Assembly: GCA_031269465.1 (NCBI GenBank)
Contig: JAISZB010000268.1
Coordinates: 1 to 47,337 of the forward strand
Length of the DNA stretch: 47,337 bases
Origin: Clostridiales bacterium
GTDB taxonomy: Bacteria; Bacillota; Clostridia; Lachnospirales; WQUN01
Reading direction: 5' to 3'
The notes under the pieces were generated by a model. That model did no database searches, was not told the DNA's origin, and saw only the letters and a program-made list of their open reading frames with translations. This document shows positions 34,754 through 43,388 of the stretch, piece after piece; positions within the stretch are counted from its first letter, which is position 1, and each line of letters begins with the position of its first letter. The position numbers and the translations under genes were made by a program.

Positions 34754-35440
34754 TATCTGGCGCCAATCAAGCGCCGCCCATGTTTCAGGCCCGACTACTC
34801 CGCTTCCGTCAGAAACTATGCCTGCGGCCCTCTGAAACCTGGTAACGGCGTTGCAGGTCAGCTCGTCGAATATTCCATTGACCTCTCCGGCGTAAAATCC
34901 GGATTCGTAAAGAAACTCCTGCAGCAAATCAACGAAGTCTCCCTTGTCATTCTGGCGGAGTATGGGCCTTATCTTTGATGGAAGCACGAACAAAGCCAAA
35001 TGGCGCTCCAAGGAATTCCATGTCTGAGGCCCTACTACGCTTTCTTCCTCCAGGCCCAGAGATGTCTGAAAATGCCTTGCGGACGTCTCGGTAAGAGAAT
35101 CGAAGATGCCGTTTATCTCTCCCGGGTAAAATCCCAGGGTCTTGAGGCTCTTTTGCAGGTGCGCAACCTCAGCGCCTGCATCCCCAAGCCTTATTGACGG
35201 CCGCAGATATAGTGAGGCGTCCTTCGTCCTTACCCTGTCCCTCATATCCTGCAAGAGATCCTCGTCCACAAACCCTGTCGAGTTGAAGCTGTAGTGATGC
35301 TGGTAGTCGATCACCGCATTGAGCGTGCTTTCATCGAAGAGATCAAACGCGGTGACAGGATATTCCAGCGAGCGCAGCAATCCCTTGAGTTCCACTACGC
35401 TTTCCCCCTTGTTTCCAAAAACCATTAAATCAACGTTCAA
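34748..35440 (-). CDS. Protein with three PG_binding_1 domains
   Basis: A 230-residue protein made of three peptidoglycan-binding (PGRP_1-type) repeats: GNKGESVVELKGLLRSLEYP at the start, GDAGAEVAHLQKSLKTLGFYPGEINGIFDSLTE in the middle and NDKGDFVDLLQEFLYESGFYAGEVNGIFDELT at the end. No signal peptide or catalytic domain is visible, so it may be a spore cortex or coat-associated binder. The start is TTG 35440 after AAAGGGAGG; the longer frame to 35476 runs into a MITE. The final codons are ATA TAC TGA, where the TGA belongs to a MITE terminus, so a few native residues may have been replaced. Confidence 0.85.
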   Translation of the reverse strand: MNVDLMVFGNKGESVVELKGLLRSLEYPVTAFDLFDESTLNAVIDYQHHYSFNSTGFVDEDLLQDMRDRVRTKDASLYLRPSIRLGDAGAEVAHLQKSLKTLGFYPGEINGIFDSLTETSARHFQTSLGLEEESVVGPQTWNSLERHLALFVLPSKIRPILRQNDKGDFVDLLQEFLYESGFYAGEVNGIFDELTCNAVTRFQRAAGIVSDGSGVVGPETWAALDWRQIY

Positions 35441-35473
35441 CGCAGGCGCCCTCCCTTTCTGCAAGCCGCATTG

Positions 35474-35635
35474 CACTGATTTGCATATGAAGCCCCTATT
35501 TTAGCCTGGCTGGACGGCGAGCGCGATTGCAGGTATCAATAGCGGCGCCTTGAATGCGCTGAATTCTGCATTCAAGAATATCAGCGCCTGTGGACAGTCA
35601 AGCTTCAAAGCAGGTGGATTTGCTGCAAATCGGCA
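35474..35635. repeat. MITE-like element, copy 22 (alternative core)
   Basis: Left end cactgatttgcatatgaag and right end tttgctgcaaatcggca followed by TA. The centre includes gcgctgaattctgcattc and aagaatatcagcgcc, a hairpin shared with copies at 26888 and 44571. Confidence 0.72.
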
Positions 35636-35961
35636 TAGATTTGAATTTAAACCCATATAAAGTCATAGGCCAAAAATATTCTTTGTTTTCAATGAATATT
35701 TCCTTCGTTTTTTTCGTTACATTAGTTATAATATTAATCTGCCCATGAATGGTTTCAAGCGTAAAAATTATTTTATGCGCAGAAGTCAAAAACATCCTGG
35801 CTTAAACCTTCTCAAGCCTGCCAATTTCAATGCTCCCATTCTTCCATGCCTATTCCAAATTTGGGAGCAATTCAGCATATTGGGTGTTCACTGAAATTTC
35901 ATTTTTATTCAGAGACGCGCTTGGAGCATTCCAGCGCTTTTACACGACTGGAGCTGACAAA

Positions 35962-36579
35962 ATGCCAAAGACAAAAAAGAACTTTTATGCAGTAAAGGCA
36001 GGCCGAACCGCCGGCATATACAAAACCTGGGATGAGTGCAAAAAGCAGGTTCACGGTTATCCCTGCGCCGCTTTCAAGGGCTTTGCCACCTTGAAGGAAG
36101 CCGAGGATTTCATGGCAGGCGGATCCCCTGCGCCTAATAGTCCAAATCCACCCGCCCAAGCCGAGGCTTATGTAGATGGAAGCTATGAGCATTCCTTGCG
36201 CGCCTTTTCCTATGGCGCCGTCATTTTCTGCGACGGCAGGGAGATCCATTTATCCGGAAAGAGCAGCGACCCAGCTCTTGTGGAGATGAGAAACGTGGCC
36301 GGAGAAATCGAAGGGGCTATGGCGGCTATGCGATGGTGCGTCAAGAATGGTATAAAGAGCCTAGAAATAGTGCATGACTATGAAGGCATAGCAAAATGGT
36401 GCACCGGCGAATGGAAAGCCGGAAAAGCCGGAACCAAGGCCTACAAGGCATATTACGATTCGCTTCGCGATAATCTTCAAATAAAGTTTGTCAAGGTCAA
36501 GGGACATTCCGGGAACAAAGGCAATGATCTTGCCGACGCCCTGGCTAAGCAGGCTCTGGGAGACGGCGCCGAGGTGTAG
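35962..36579 (+). CDS. rnhA: Ribonuclease HI with viroplasmin-type N-terminal domain
   Basis: A 205-residue RNase HI. It degrades RNA in RNA-DNA hybrids. Residues 5-52 form the caulimovirus viroplasmin-like domain (NFYAVKAGRTAGIYKTWDEC...FKGFATLKEAEDFM), which binds hybrid duplexes. The nuclease domain starts YVDGSY. Catalytic residues are D72, E115 (GEIEGA), D139 (HDYEGI) and D192 (NDLADALA), with the conserved His in KGHSGNKG. The start is ATG 35962 after CTGGAGCTGACAAA. The PBP gene starts 3 bp after its stop. Confidence 0.95.
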   Translation: MPKTKKNFYAVKAGRTAGIYKTWDECKKQVHGYPCAAFKGFATLKEAEDFMAGGSPAPNSPNPPAQAEAYVDGSYEHSLRAFSYGAVIFCDGREIHLSGKSSDPALVEMRNVAGEIEGAMAAMRWCVKNGIKSLEIVHDYEGIAKWCTGEWKAGKAGTKAYKAYYDSLRDNLQIKFVKVKGHSGNKGNDLADALAKQALGDGAEV

Positions 36580-36582
36580 ATT

Positions 36583-37983
36583 ATGGACGAGATAAGGAAA
36601 AACATACGGCACGTCTTCTGGCTCTACTTCGCCCTATTCGCAGCCTTGGGCCTGTATCTGGGCAAGTTCCTGCTCTTTGACAGCGCCGATATAGCCACCA
36701 GCTCTCTAAATCCCAGGCTCATGGTTGAAAAGGACACGGTGCTTCGCGGAGATATACTGGATTCCTCCGGCACCCCGCTGGCATATACAAATCAAAACAC
36801 CAAAACTCGCATGTATCCCTACGGGGAGATAACCGCTCACATAGTCGGATATGCCGACTATGGCAGAGCAGGCTTCGCCGGCATAGAGGCCAAGAGCAAC
36901 TATCAGCTTCAAAACGCCAGCAGTGAAATGCTGCAGAGAATCAAGAGCTTTTTCTCCGGCGAGCCTGTAAAGGGCAACTCGTCTGTACTTACTATAGACT
37001 CAAAGCTTCAAGAATATGTGTACAGCCAGCTGGCCGGGCATAAAGGAGCGGCAATCGTAATGGAACCCTCCACCGGAAAGATCTTGGCCATGGCGTCATG
37101 GCCGGCCTTCAATCCGGCAACGATAAAGGATGACTGGTCCACCCTGAGGCAGGACGAAGAAAACAGCCCTCTTTTGAACAGAGCCACGCAAGGCAAGTAT
37201 CCTCCGGGTTCGGTGTTTAAAATCGTCACTGCGGCCGCCGCGATTGAATACGTTCCCGACGCGATGGAAATTCTTTATGAGTGCGGGGGGGAAGAGGCGT
37301 TTTCCACAAAAAGGATCAGGTGCTACAATTCGACCGCGCACGGGCTTGTCAACATGAACAGAGCCTTCGCCCTCTCCTGCAACACATATTTCTCAACGCT
37401 GTCTCTCAAAATAACTCCGGGAAACCTCAGAAGCACCGCGGACCGCCTGCTTTTCAACACGGCGCCGCCCTTCGAGCTGGAAAGCGGCATCTCCACATTC
37501 ACGCTGTCATCCGCCTCTTTGGAAAATGAAACCCTTGACACGTCAATCGGCCAGGGAAAAACGATGGCGACTCCGCTTCAGATTGCGCTTATAACCTCCG
37601 CAGTCGCAAACGGCGGAATAATGATGGAGCCTTACATCCTGGATCACTATAAAACTTACAACGGCTCGATTTTCGATAAAAGGATGCCGGCAATGCTTGC
37701 CCAGGCTTTTACGCTGCCAGAGTCGATTGCGCTTTCAGAGATGATGAAGGAGGTTGTCGACTACGGCACCGGAAACGCAGCCGCAGTTCGGGGATATGAC
37801 ATAGCTGCCAAGACAGGTTCCGCCGAAAATCCTTCAGGAGAGGATCATGGCTGGTTCACAGCCTTCGGCCCTTACGAAAACCCCCAGTTCGCGCTGGTTG
37901 TGATAGGGGAAAATTCAGGGGGAAGCGGCAATATATTGCAGATGTCTAAAAATATAATGTCTTTTATCCTAAAAAATTCTTAA
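36583..37983 (+). CDS. Class B penicillin-binding protein (transpeptidase)
   Basis: A 466-residue PBP that cross-links peptidoglycan outside the membrane. One N-terminal membrane segment (VFWLYFALFAALGLYLGKFLL) is followed by a short dimerisation region (LRGDILDSSGTPLAYT, HIVGYADYGRAGFAGIE). Active-site motifs are S210-V-F-K213 in YPPGSVFKIV, SCN at 265-267 and KTG in DIAAKTGSAEN. It is at the short end for class B enzymes, like PbpA/SpoVD-related forms of Clostridia and actinobacterial PbpA; no PASTA domain is present. It is coupled to rnhA (GAGGTGTAGATT ATG), an unusual partner. A FtsW/RodA partner is not in the window. Confidence 0.93.
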   Translation: MDEIRKNIRHVFWLYFALFAALGLYLGKFLLFDSADIATSSLNPRLMVEKDTVLRGDILDSSGTPLAYTNQNTKTRMYPYGEITAHIVGYADYGRAGFAGIEAKSNYQLQNASSEMLQRIKSFFSGEPVKGNSSVLTIDSKLQEYVYSQLAGHKGAAIVMEPSTGKILAMASWPAFNPATIKDDWSTLRQDEENSPLLNRATQGKYPPGSVFKIVTAAAAIEYVPDAMEILYECGGEEAFSTKRIRCYNSTAHGLVNMNRAFALSCNTYFSTLSLKITPGNLRSTADRLLFNTAPPFELESGISTFTLSSASLENETLDTSIGQGKTMATPLQIALITSAVANGGIMMEPYILDHYKTYNGSIFDKRMPAMLAQAFTLPESIALSEMMKEVVDYGTGNAAAVRGYDIAAKTGSAENPSGEDHGWFTAFGPYENPQFALVVIGENSGGSGNILQMSKNIMSFILKNS

Positions 37984-37988
37984 ATAAA

Positions 37989-38017
37989 TTGACAATCGAC
38001 GCGAAAACAAGGATAAT
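37989..38017 (+). promoter_or_regulatory. Sigma-A promoter of the DeoR-family gene
   Basis: TTGACA at 37989-37994, a 17-base spacer and GATAAT at 38012-38017. The start codon is 38 bp downstream. Confidence 0.8.
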
Positions 38018-38055
38018 ATAGCTGAATAGGTCAGAACAAAGAAAGGAGCTGCATT

Positions 38056-38817
38056 ATGCTGGCCATAGAAAGACAAAACAAAATTCTGGCGGATCTTCAG
38101 CTGAATCAGACAGCGCTCGTTTCAGAGCTCAGCAAGTCGTTTAATGTAACAGAAGAAACAATCCGCAGGGATCTGGAAAAGCTGGAAAAGAGAGGTCTTG
38201 TCCGAAAGACATACGGCGGCGCCGTATACGGCCAGGATATCACTTTGGAGGGTCCATTCAGGTTCCAGGACACATCCAATTTGGAAGAGATCGTGTTGAT
38301 TGCGAAAAAGGTCGCGGATCTCGTAGACAACGGCGACTCCATCATTTTGGACGCATCCAGCGTATCCCTGAATGCCGCGCGCGCGCTAAAGCAGAAAAGG
38401 GATTTAAGCGTAATCACCAATTCAGTGGAAATACTTATGACCTTTGGCTATGTGAAAACCATCAAGGTATTTTCAACTGGAGGAAGCCTAAGAGAATCGG
38501 CATATTCCTTGGTAGGCTCCGCCGCCGAGCAGATGCTTGCAGGCTTTCACGTCGACAAGGCTTTCCTGTCCTGTGCCGGCATACATAGGGATTCTGGCAT
38601 CACTGAAACCAATGTTCAGGACGCGGAGATTAAAAAGCTCATGCGCCAGGCTGCGGATCAAGTAATTTTGATGGCGGATAAATCGAAGTTCAACCAAAAG
38701 GGATTCATAAGATTCATGGACTTCACCCAGGTTCAAACAATTGTAACCAGCAAGGCCCTTAGCCAAGAATGGCAGAGCTATTTGAGTCAGAACGGGATAA
38801 AGCTCATTTTGGTTTAA
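38056..38817 (+). CDS. DeoR/GlpR-family transcription regulator
   Basis: A 253-residue regulator. The N-terminal winged helix is ALVSELSKSFNVTEETIRRDLEKLEKRGLVRKTYGGAV (about residues 17-54). The C-terminal sugar-phosphate sensor domain has DNGDSIILDASSVSLNAARAL, VITNSVEI, FSTGGSLRE and ILMADKSKFNQKGF. It would repress a sugar-phosphate pathway, but no sugar gene lies next to it. The start is ATG 38056 after AAAGGAGCTGCATT, with a strong own promoter. Confidence 0.93.
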   Translation: MLAIERQNKILADLQLNQTALVSELSKSFNVTEETIRRDLEKLEKRGLVRKTYGGAVYGQDITLEGPFRFQDTSNLEEIVLIAKKVADLVDNGDSIILDASSVSLNAARALKQKRDLSVITNSVEILMTFGYVKTIKVFSTGGSLRESAYSLVGSAAEQMLAGFHVDKAFLSCAGIHRDSGITETNVQDAEIKKLMRQAADQVILMADKSKFNQKGFIRFMDFTQVQTIVTSKALSQEWQSYLSQNGIKLILV

Positions 38818-38921
38818 TTAAGGCCCATAACCGGACCAATCACTTCATGCTCGCTTCTTCAATTAAGTCCTTTGAGGCTTAAGACTTGACGCCCGACCGT
38901 TTTGACGCGCTGTCCATGTCA

Positions 38922-39049
38922 TGCCGATTTTCATTCAATGTTCCTTTTTTGGAGCTTGATTATCCATTGAGTGGTGCGAAATGCCGATATCAATCGCGCC
39001 ATCTGTACGGTCAAGCTCCAAAAAAGGCGGTTTTCTGTGAAAATCAGCA
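38922..39049. repeat. MITE-like element, copy 23 (near-consensus)
   Basis: A 128-bp copy with all parts: TGCCGATTTTCATTCAATG, ttggagcttgattatccatt, gtgcgaaatgccgatatcaa, tcaagctccaaaaaaggcg and GTGAAAATCAGCA. It serves as a useful reference for the family. Confidence 0.88.
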
Positions 39050-39231
39050 TAGATTAGACCCATAGAAAATGGCTCCGCTTAAAGCCTGACTTTAAGAGGC
39101 GCTTGCCTCCCAAGGCGCCGCGCCGAGGAGTTTTTCAGCCTTGAGAGGCATGCCGAGCCTCATGCGGGCGGGCAGCTTCAAAGCTCAGCATAAGCCGCGC
39201 TTGCAGCATGACGCATAAGGAGGAAGGGCGC

Positions 39232-39792
39232 TTGAAAAAAAATATCTACCTGGATCTCTTTCTTTCAACTTTCACCATAAGCGCTTTTACTTTAGGCGGA
39301 GGCTATGTAATTGTGCCGCTTATGCGCAAGAAATATGTCGAAACTCTTAAATGGCTTGAAGATAAGGAAATGCTTGACATGATAGCCATAGCCTCCTCTA
39401 CCCCGGGGCCGATCGCCATAAACTCCTCCATATTGGTAGGGCACAAAATGGCTGGCATCCCAGGGGCTTTGGTAACGCTCTTGGGAACCATAACGCCTCC
39501 GCTTTTAACTCTTTCAATAGTTTACCAGTTTTATGCGGCTTTTAGAGACAACTTTTACGTGGAATCGGCGCTTTGGGGCATGTCGGCGGCCGTAGCCGCC
39601 ATGCTCGCCGACGCTGTCTTCAACATGTGCTCAGTAGTTATTAGGGAAAAGGACGCCCTTTCAAATGCCGTGATGGCTTTATCCTTCATAGCCGTTTTTT
39701 TCTTCAACGTCCATATAGTATTAGTAATCGCCGTGTGCGCCGCCCTGGGATTCATACGCTCAAGATTTGAAGCCGGGCGCGCCAAAGGCTAA
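39232..39792 (+). CDS. Chromate transporter, first half (ChrA-like)
   Basis: A 186-residue membrane protein, one of two half-length CHR proteins. The signature FTLGGGYVIVPLMRKKYVE lies near the N-terminus and ASSTPGPIAINSSILVGHKMAG near residue 62. About six membrane helices follow. Paired short CHR proteins form the functional unit for chromate (or sulfate-like anion) export. The start is TTG 39232 after AAGGAGGAAGGGCGC. The second half starts 60 bp downstream. Confidence 0.92.
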   Translation: MKKNIYLDLFLSTFTISAFTLGGGYVIVPLMRKKYVETLKWLEDKEMLDMIAIASSTPGPIAINSSILVGHKMAGIPGALVTLLGTITPPLLTLSIVYQFYAAFRDNFYVESALWGMSAAVAAMLADAVFNMCSVVIREKDALSNAVMALSFIAVFFFNVHIVLVIAVCAALGFIRSRFEAGRAKG

Positions 39793-39852
39793 GCGCAGCA
39801 GTTTCGGCAAGAAGTCGTAAAGAATCTAACGATCTGAAGGGGTCAGTCATCT

Positions 39853-40413
39853 ATGCTGTATCTTGAGTTGTTTTGGAGCTTCTTTCAAGTAGGCCTTTTT
39901 TCCATAGGCGGAGGGTATGCGGTGCTGCCAATGATCCAAGGCTTGATAGTTGAAACTAACAAATGGCTTACTCCCTCAGAGTATTCTGATCTGCTGACTC
40001 TCTCGCAGATGACGCCGGGCCCTATTGCCATAAACGCTTCAACCTTCGTCGGACAGCGGATGGCAGGCTTCGGCGGCGCCTGCGCCGCTACGCTGGGATG
40101 CGTTGCGCCATGCTGCATCATAGTCTTGACGCTGGCGTTCTTTTATCAAAAATACAAGTCGCTCGACTCCGTAAAAGGGGTCTTAAACGGCCTGAGGCCT
40201 TGCGTAGCCGCTCTCATCGCGTCTGCAGGCATAATATTTATAATCCAGACTTTTTGGAGCGGCGAAGGATTAACGGCGGGCGCCATAGCATCCGCCGCCC
40301 TTTTCGCCGCGTGCCTGGCAGTTCTTAGAAAATTCAAGCCCGATCCTATATTTGTCATCCTCGGCGCGGGCATTGCCGGAATCGCCATAAGAATGGCGGA
40401 AAGATTGATGTGA
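39853..40413 (+). CDS. Chromate transporter, second half (ChrA-like)
   Basis: A 186-residue CHR-family membrane protein. It repeats the same signatures: FSIGGGYAVLPMIQGLIVE and LSQMTPGPIAINASTFVGQRMAG. It likely arose by duplication and works with the preceding protein in opposite membrane orientation. The start is ATG 39853 with AAGGGG upstream. Confidence 0.92.
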   Translation: MLYLELFWSFFQVGLFSIGGGYAVLPMIQGLIVETNKWLTPSEYSDLLTLSQMTPGPIAINASTFVGQRMAGFGGACAATLGCVAPCCIIVLTLAFFYQKYKSLDSVKGVLNGLRPCVAALIASAGIIFIIQTFWSGEGLTAGAIASAALFAACLAVLRKFKPDPIFVILGAGIAGIAIRMAERLM

Positions 40414-40649
40414 CGCGCACAGGAAAGCTTCGATTTGGATATTGTTTGTTCAGCGTGCAGTCGCGCGATCGATATCCAGAATCGGCGCCTCAAATAGGCT
40501 CATAGACTGCAAATCAGCAAATCTAATCCTTTTTGCGGGGGGTTCGGCTGGAAAGCCGGGCCTCCCGCCTTTGGCATTAGCGTCGCCGAGCGAATTGAAG
40601 GGAACCCCTAAAGGCTAGCGGCATTTCGAATGCTAAAGCGCCGCTTTGA

Positions 40650-40891
40650 GTTTGACTGTACATTAAGCTCGAAATGCCGTTATCAATCGCACATATACCG
40701 ATTTTCATTCAATGTTCCTTTTTTATTGATTATCCATTGAGCGGTTCGAAATGCCGATATCAATCGCGCCCGCTGTACAGTCATCTAAAAAGGGCAGTTT
40801 TCTATGAAAATCAGTATATTTGATGATTGATTATACAGCGTATCAGGGGATAATACCCTCCATACCAGAAGCATTGGACTGCAAATCGGCA
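40650..40891. repeat. MITE-like element, copy 24 (outer, interrupted)
   Basis: The outer copy has gctcgaaatgccgttatcaa on the left and ends attggactgcaaatcggca on the right. The left terminus is unclear. It is split by copy 25. Confidence 0.6.
40696..40816. repeat. MITE-like element, copy 25 (inserted)
   Basis: A 121-bp copy TACCGATTTTCATTCAATG to ATGAAAATCAGTA, flanked by TA at 40694-40695 and 40817-40818. It has the core gaaatgccgatatcaatcgc. Confidence 0.85.
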
Positions 40892-40991
40892 TAATCGAGA
40901 CCTGCCTCAGGTTTCCGCGCGACTTAAAGCAAATAAGGCAAAAGCCTCAAGAAAGGACTTTTTGAAAATACAGCAGGTACGGAACAAATTC

Positions 40992-41114
40992 CTGAGATTT
41001 TCACCAAATGCTTTTTTTTGTTGATTTTTCATTTATCTGTGCTAAATGGCGATATCAATCGCGCCCGCTGTACAATTAATCTCTTAAAAAGGCAGTTTCC
41101 TATGAAAATCAGTA
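40992..41114. repeat. MITE-like element, copy 26
   Basis: A 123-bp copy with degraded left end ctgagattttcacc, the core taaatggcgatatcaatcgc and right end ATGAAAATCAGTA. It ends 18 bp after the merR stop. Confidence 0.75.
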
Positions 41115-41131
41115 TTTTTACGAATATATCC

Positions 41132-41527
41132 TTAAGAATCCCCGCCCTGAGTCCCGCTTTGCAAATACTCCTCATACTGCTTTGTAAAGCATGAGATTTT
41201 GCAGGATACCTTGTCAAGATGCTTGTGCATCTGATTAATCTGATCTTCAACATTCTTTTTATGCTCAGCCAGCATTTCCAGGCGCTGCTTCAAAGTTTTC
41301 CCGCCCTGCGCGCTGAGATCCACGAAATCCTTTATCTGCTTGAGGGACATGCCAGTGTTTTTGAGGCAGCAAATCAAGCTCAGCCATTCCAGATCATCTT
41401 CAGAATAATGGCGAAATCCGCTTCCGCTCCTGCTGACGCGGGACAGGAGCCCTTCTTTTTCATAATAGCGAAGCACATGCGCGGATAGATTCGTTTTTTC
41501 AGATACCTGCTTTATTGTGTAGCCCAT
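41132..41527 (-). CDS. MerR-family transcription regulator
   Basis: A 131-residue regulator of the AdhR/NmlR-like type. The DNA-binding part is YTIKQVSEKTNLSAHVLRYYEKEGLL (residues 3-28), then FRHYSEDDLEWLSLICCLKNTGMSLKQIKDF. A coiled coil follows (LEMLAEHKKNVEDQINQMHKHLD). Cysteines at about 110-113 could sense electrophiles, which is the usual signal in this group. It is divergent from a MerR-type promoter at 41561 and from the aldo-keto reductase gene. Start is ATG 41527 after TTGGAGGGAATCCGGC. Confidence 0.93.
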   Translation of the reverse strand: MGYTIKQVSEKTNLSAHVLRYYEKEGLLSRVSRSGSGFRHYSEDDLEWLSLICCLKNTGMSLKQIKDFVDLSAQGGKTLKQRLEMLAEHKKNVEDQINQMHKHLDKVSCKISCFTKQYEEYLQSGTQGGDS

Positions 41528-41560
41528 GCCGGATTCCCTCCAAATGTTTCAAATTTAGTC

Positions 41561-41591
41561 TTGACTTAGAGCAAGCATTAAGGTTTATCAT
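41561..41591 (+). promoter_or_regulatory. MerR-type promoter with 19-bp spacer and dyad
   Basis: TTGACT at 41561-41566 and TATCAT at 41586-41591 are separated by 19 bases, the long spacing that MerR proteins correct. The dyad CTTAGAG/CATTAAG sits in the spacer. It fires away from merR toward the aldo-keto reductase gene 480 bp downstream. Confidence 0.78.
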
Positions 41592-41706
41592 TCTTAATAT
41601 AGCTCAAGCGCTAGGGGTTGTCAATTTCCCCCAAGCGCCTAGAACATGTTCATTTTGAAATCAATGCTTATGCGCATAGGAGAGTTCCGATTATGCAGCC
41701 AAGCTA

Positions 41707-41836
41707 TACTGATTTGCAATCAAATGCGACTATTTCGGGGTTGGATTATCCACTTTCAGGGTGCGATTGATATCGGCATAACGCACCCATTGCATTATCC
41801 GACCTTAAAATCAGAACCTTTGAATGCGAATCAGTA
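41707..41836. repeat. MITE-like element, copy 27
   Basis: A 130-bp copy TACTGATTTGCAATCAAATG to gaatgcgaatcagta with gattatccactttcagggtg and the core gcgattgatatcggcataac. It is preceded by TA. It is the intact counterpart of the interrupted copy at 23786-24031. Confidence 0.85.
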
Positions 41837-41878
41837 TGCCAGCGTGCAAGCATATATACTGATTCGCCGCCATATGTA

Positions 41879-41996
41879 TGCTGATTTCCATTAAATATGC
41901 CTTTTTTTGTTGATTATACAGCTAGTGCGATTGATATCGGCATTTCGCACGCTCCGTGCAGTCAGCCAAAGCAGGATATTGCATATGCGAATCAGT
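41879..41996. repeat. MITE-like element, copy 28
   Basis: TGCTGATTTCCATTAAATATG on the left after TA, gattatacagctagtgcgat, the core gatatcggcatttcgcac, and right end catatgcgaatcagtg. Confidence 0.8.
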
Positions 41997-42067
41997 GCAA
42001 CCAGGCTCTGCGCAGTCGGTGCATTTGGCTGAGCGTCGGCATCTAAACAAACGTTAGGAGGAAGAAA

Positions 42068-42919
42068 GTGACTTCTTTGATAGATTTTTATGAACTGCCT
42101 GGAGGCGTTAAGATTCCCTGCGTCGGCTTTGGCACATGGCAAGTGCAAAACGGCCCTGAAGCAGTCTCTGCGGTCGCTGACGCGCTTAAATGCGGATATC
42201 GCCACATAGACACCGCCGCCGGATACGGCAACGAGGAAAGCGTGGGCATAGCCATTAGAAACAGCGGCATAGCGCGTGAGGATGTTTTTATTACCAGCAA
42301 GCTCCCAAACGACATGCATGGCTACGAAAACGCATTGCTTGCTTTCGAGAGGACGATGGAGAACCTGAAGCTTGATTATTTGGATTTGTATCTGATACAC
42401 TGGCCAAATCCAATCAAATTCCGCAGTTCATGGGAGCAGGCGAACGAGGGAGCTTGGAAAGCCTTTGAGGAGCTTCATAGAGCCGGGCGCATACGCGCCA
42501 TCGGCATCAGCAACTTCCGCCCCCGCCATATTTCTGCCCTTGAAAAGACGGCTTCAATTAAGCCAATGGTAAACCAAATAAGGCTTTGCCCTGGAGACAC
42601 GCAAGATTCAACCACAGATTTCTGCAAGGAGCGCGGCATCCTTTTGGAAGCTTACAGCCCTCTTGGCTCAGGCAAGATTTTTGACGTCCCTCAGCTTAAA
42701 TCGCTGGAAAAGAAATACGGAAAGAGCGCCGCTCAAATTTGCGTCAGATGGAGCCTTGAGCGGGGATATCTGCCTCTGCCGAAATCTAAGTCTCTCGAGC
42801 GCATCAGGGAAAACGCCGACGTCTTCGATTTTTCGCTTTCTCCTGAGGATATCAGGCTCCTTGCTGATCTTAAAGGATGCTGCGGCTACGCTCAAGATCC
42901 AGACTCAATCACTTGGTAA
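42068..42919 (+). CDS. Aldo-keto reductase
   Basis: A 283-residue NADPH-dependent aldo-keto reductase. The catalytic tetrad is D48 and Y53 (IDTAAGYGNEE), K78 (ITSKLP) and H111 (LIHWPNP). Cofactor-binding LPKSKSLERIRENADVFDF lies at the C-terminus. It likely reduces reactive aldehydes or ketones. The start is GTG 42068 after TTAGGAGGAAGAAA. The divergent MerR gene and its 19-bp-spacer promoter lie upstream, separated from this gene by two MITE copies. Substrate unknown. Confidence 0.94.
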   Translation: MTSLIDFYELPGGVKIPCVGFGTWQVQNGPEAVSAVADALKCGYRHIDTAAGYGNEESVGIAIRNSGIAREDVFITSKLPNDMHGYENALLAFERTMENLKLDYLDLYLIHWPNPIKFRSSWEQANEGAWKAFEELHRAGRIRAIGISNFRPRHISALEKTASIKPMVNQIRLCPGDTQDSTTDFCKERGILLEAYSPLGSGKIFDVPQLKSLEKKYGKSAAQICVRWSLERGYLPLPKSKSLERIRENADVFDFSLSPEDIRLLADLKGCCGYAQDPDSITW

Positions 42920-43020
42920 GAATAGCTGCGCTTCTGAAAGCCAATCATGCCGCTTTCCTGAACTGAGGATCCATTGGCGAGCTCTGTTTTTGAGCAGAAT
43001 TTTGCAAGATGAAATTGGAT

Positions 43021-43172
43021 GCACTGATTTGCAATGATATGTATGCTGAGCTGCACTCAAAGGTTCCGTTATTGAGGTTGGATTATACAATAAGTGCGAG
43101 ATGCCGATATCAATCGCACCTTTAAAGCGGATAATCCAGCATCAAAATCGTCGCGTTGACTGCAAATCATCA
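43021..43172. repeat. MITE-like element, copy 29
   Basis: Left end gcactgatttgcaatgatatg, then gaggttggattatacaataag, the core gcgagatgccgatatcaatc, ggataatccagcatcaaaat and right end tgactgcaaatcatca. Confidence 0.78.
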
Positions 43173-43388
43173 TGCTTAGGCAGTTTCATGCTCAATTAAT
43201 AAAATCCTGAGAATCGGCGATTAGATTGACATCAGCATAACTCGCCAAAGTCGTTTAAACGCTTCCCAATACGCCCTGCATTGGAAAGTTCCTGTATCAT
43301 GGTCTGTTAACAGGTCGCATGGGTAGATTCTCAGGATCAGCGCCCTGAAATTTCCATTCAGTTATTCGCAAAAGAAAGGATGGCAATA

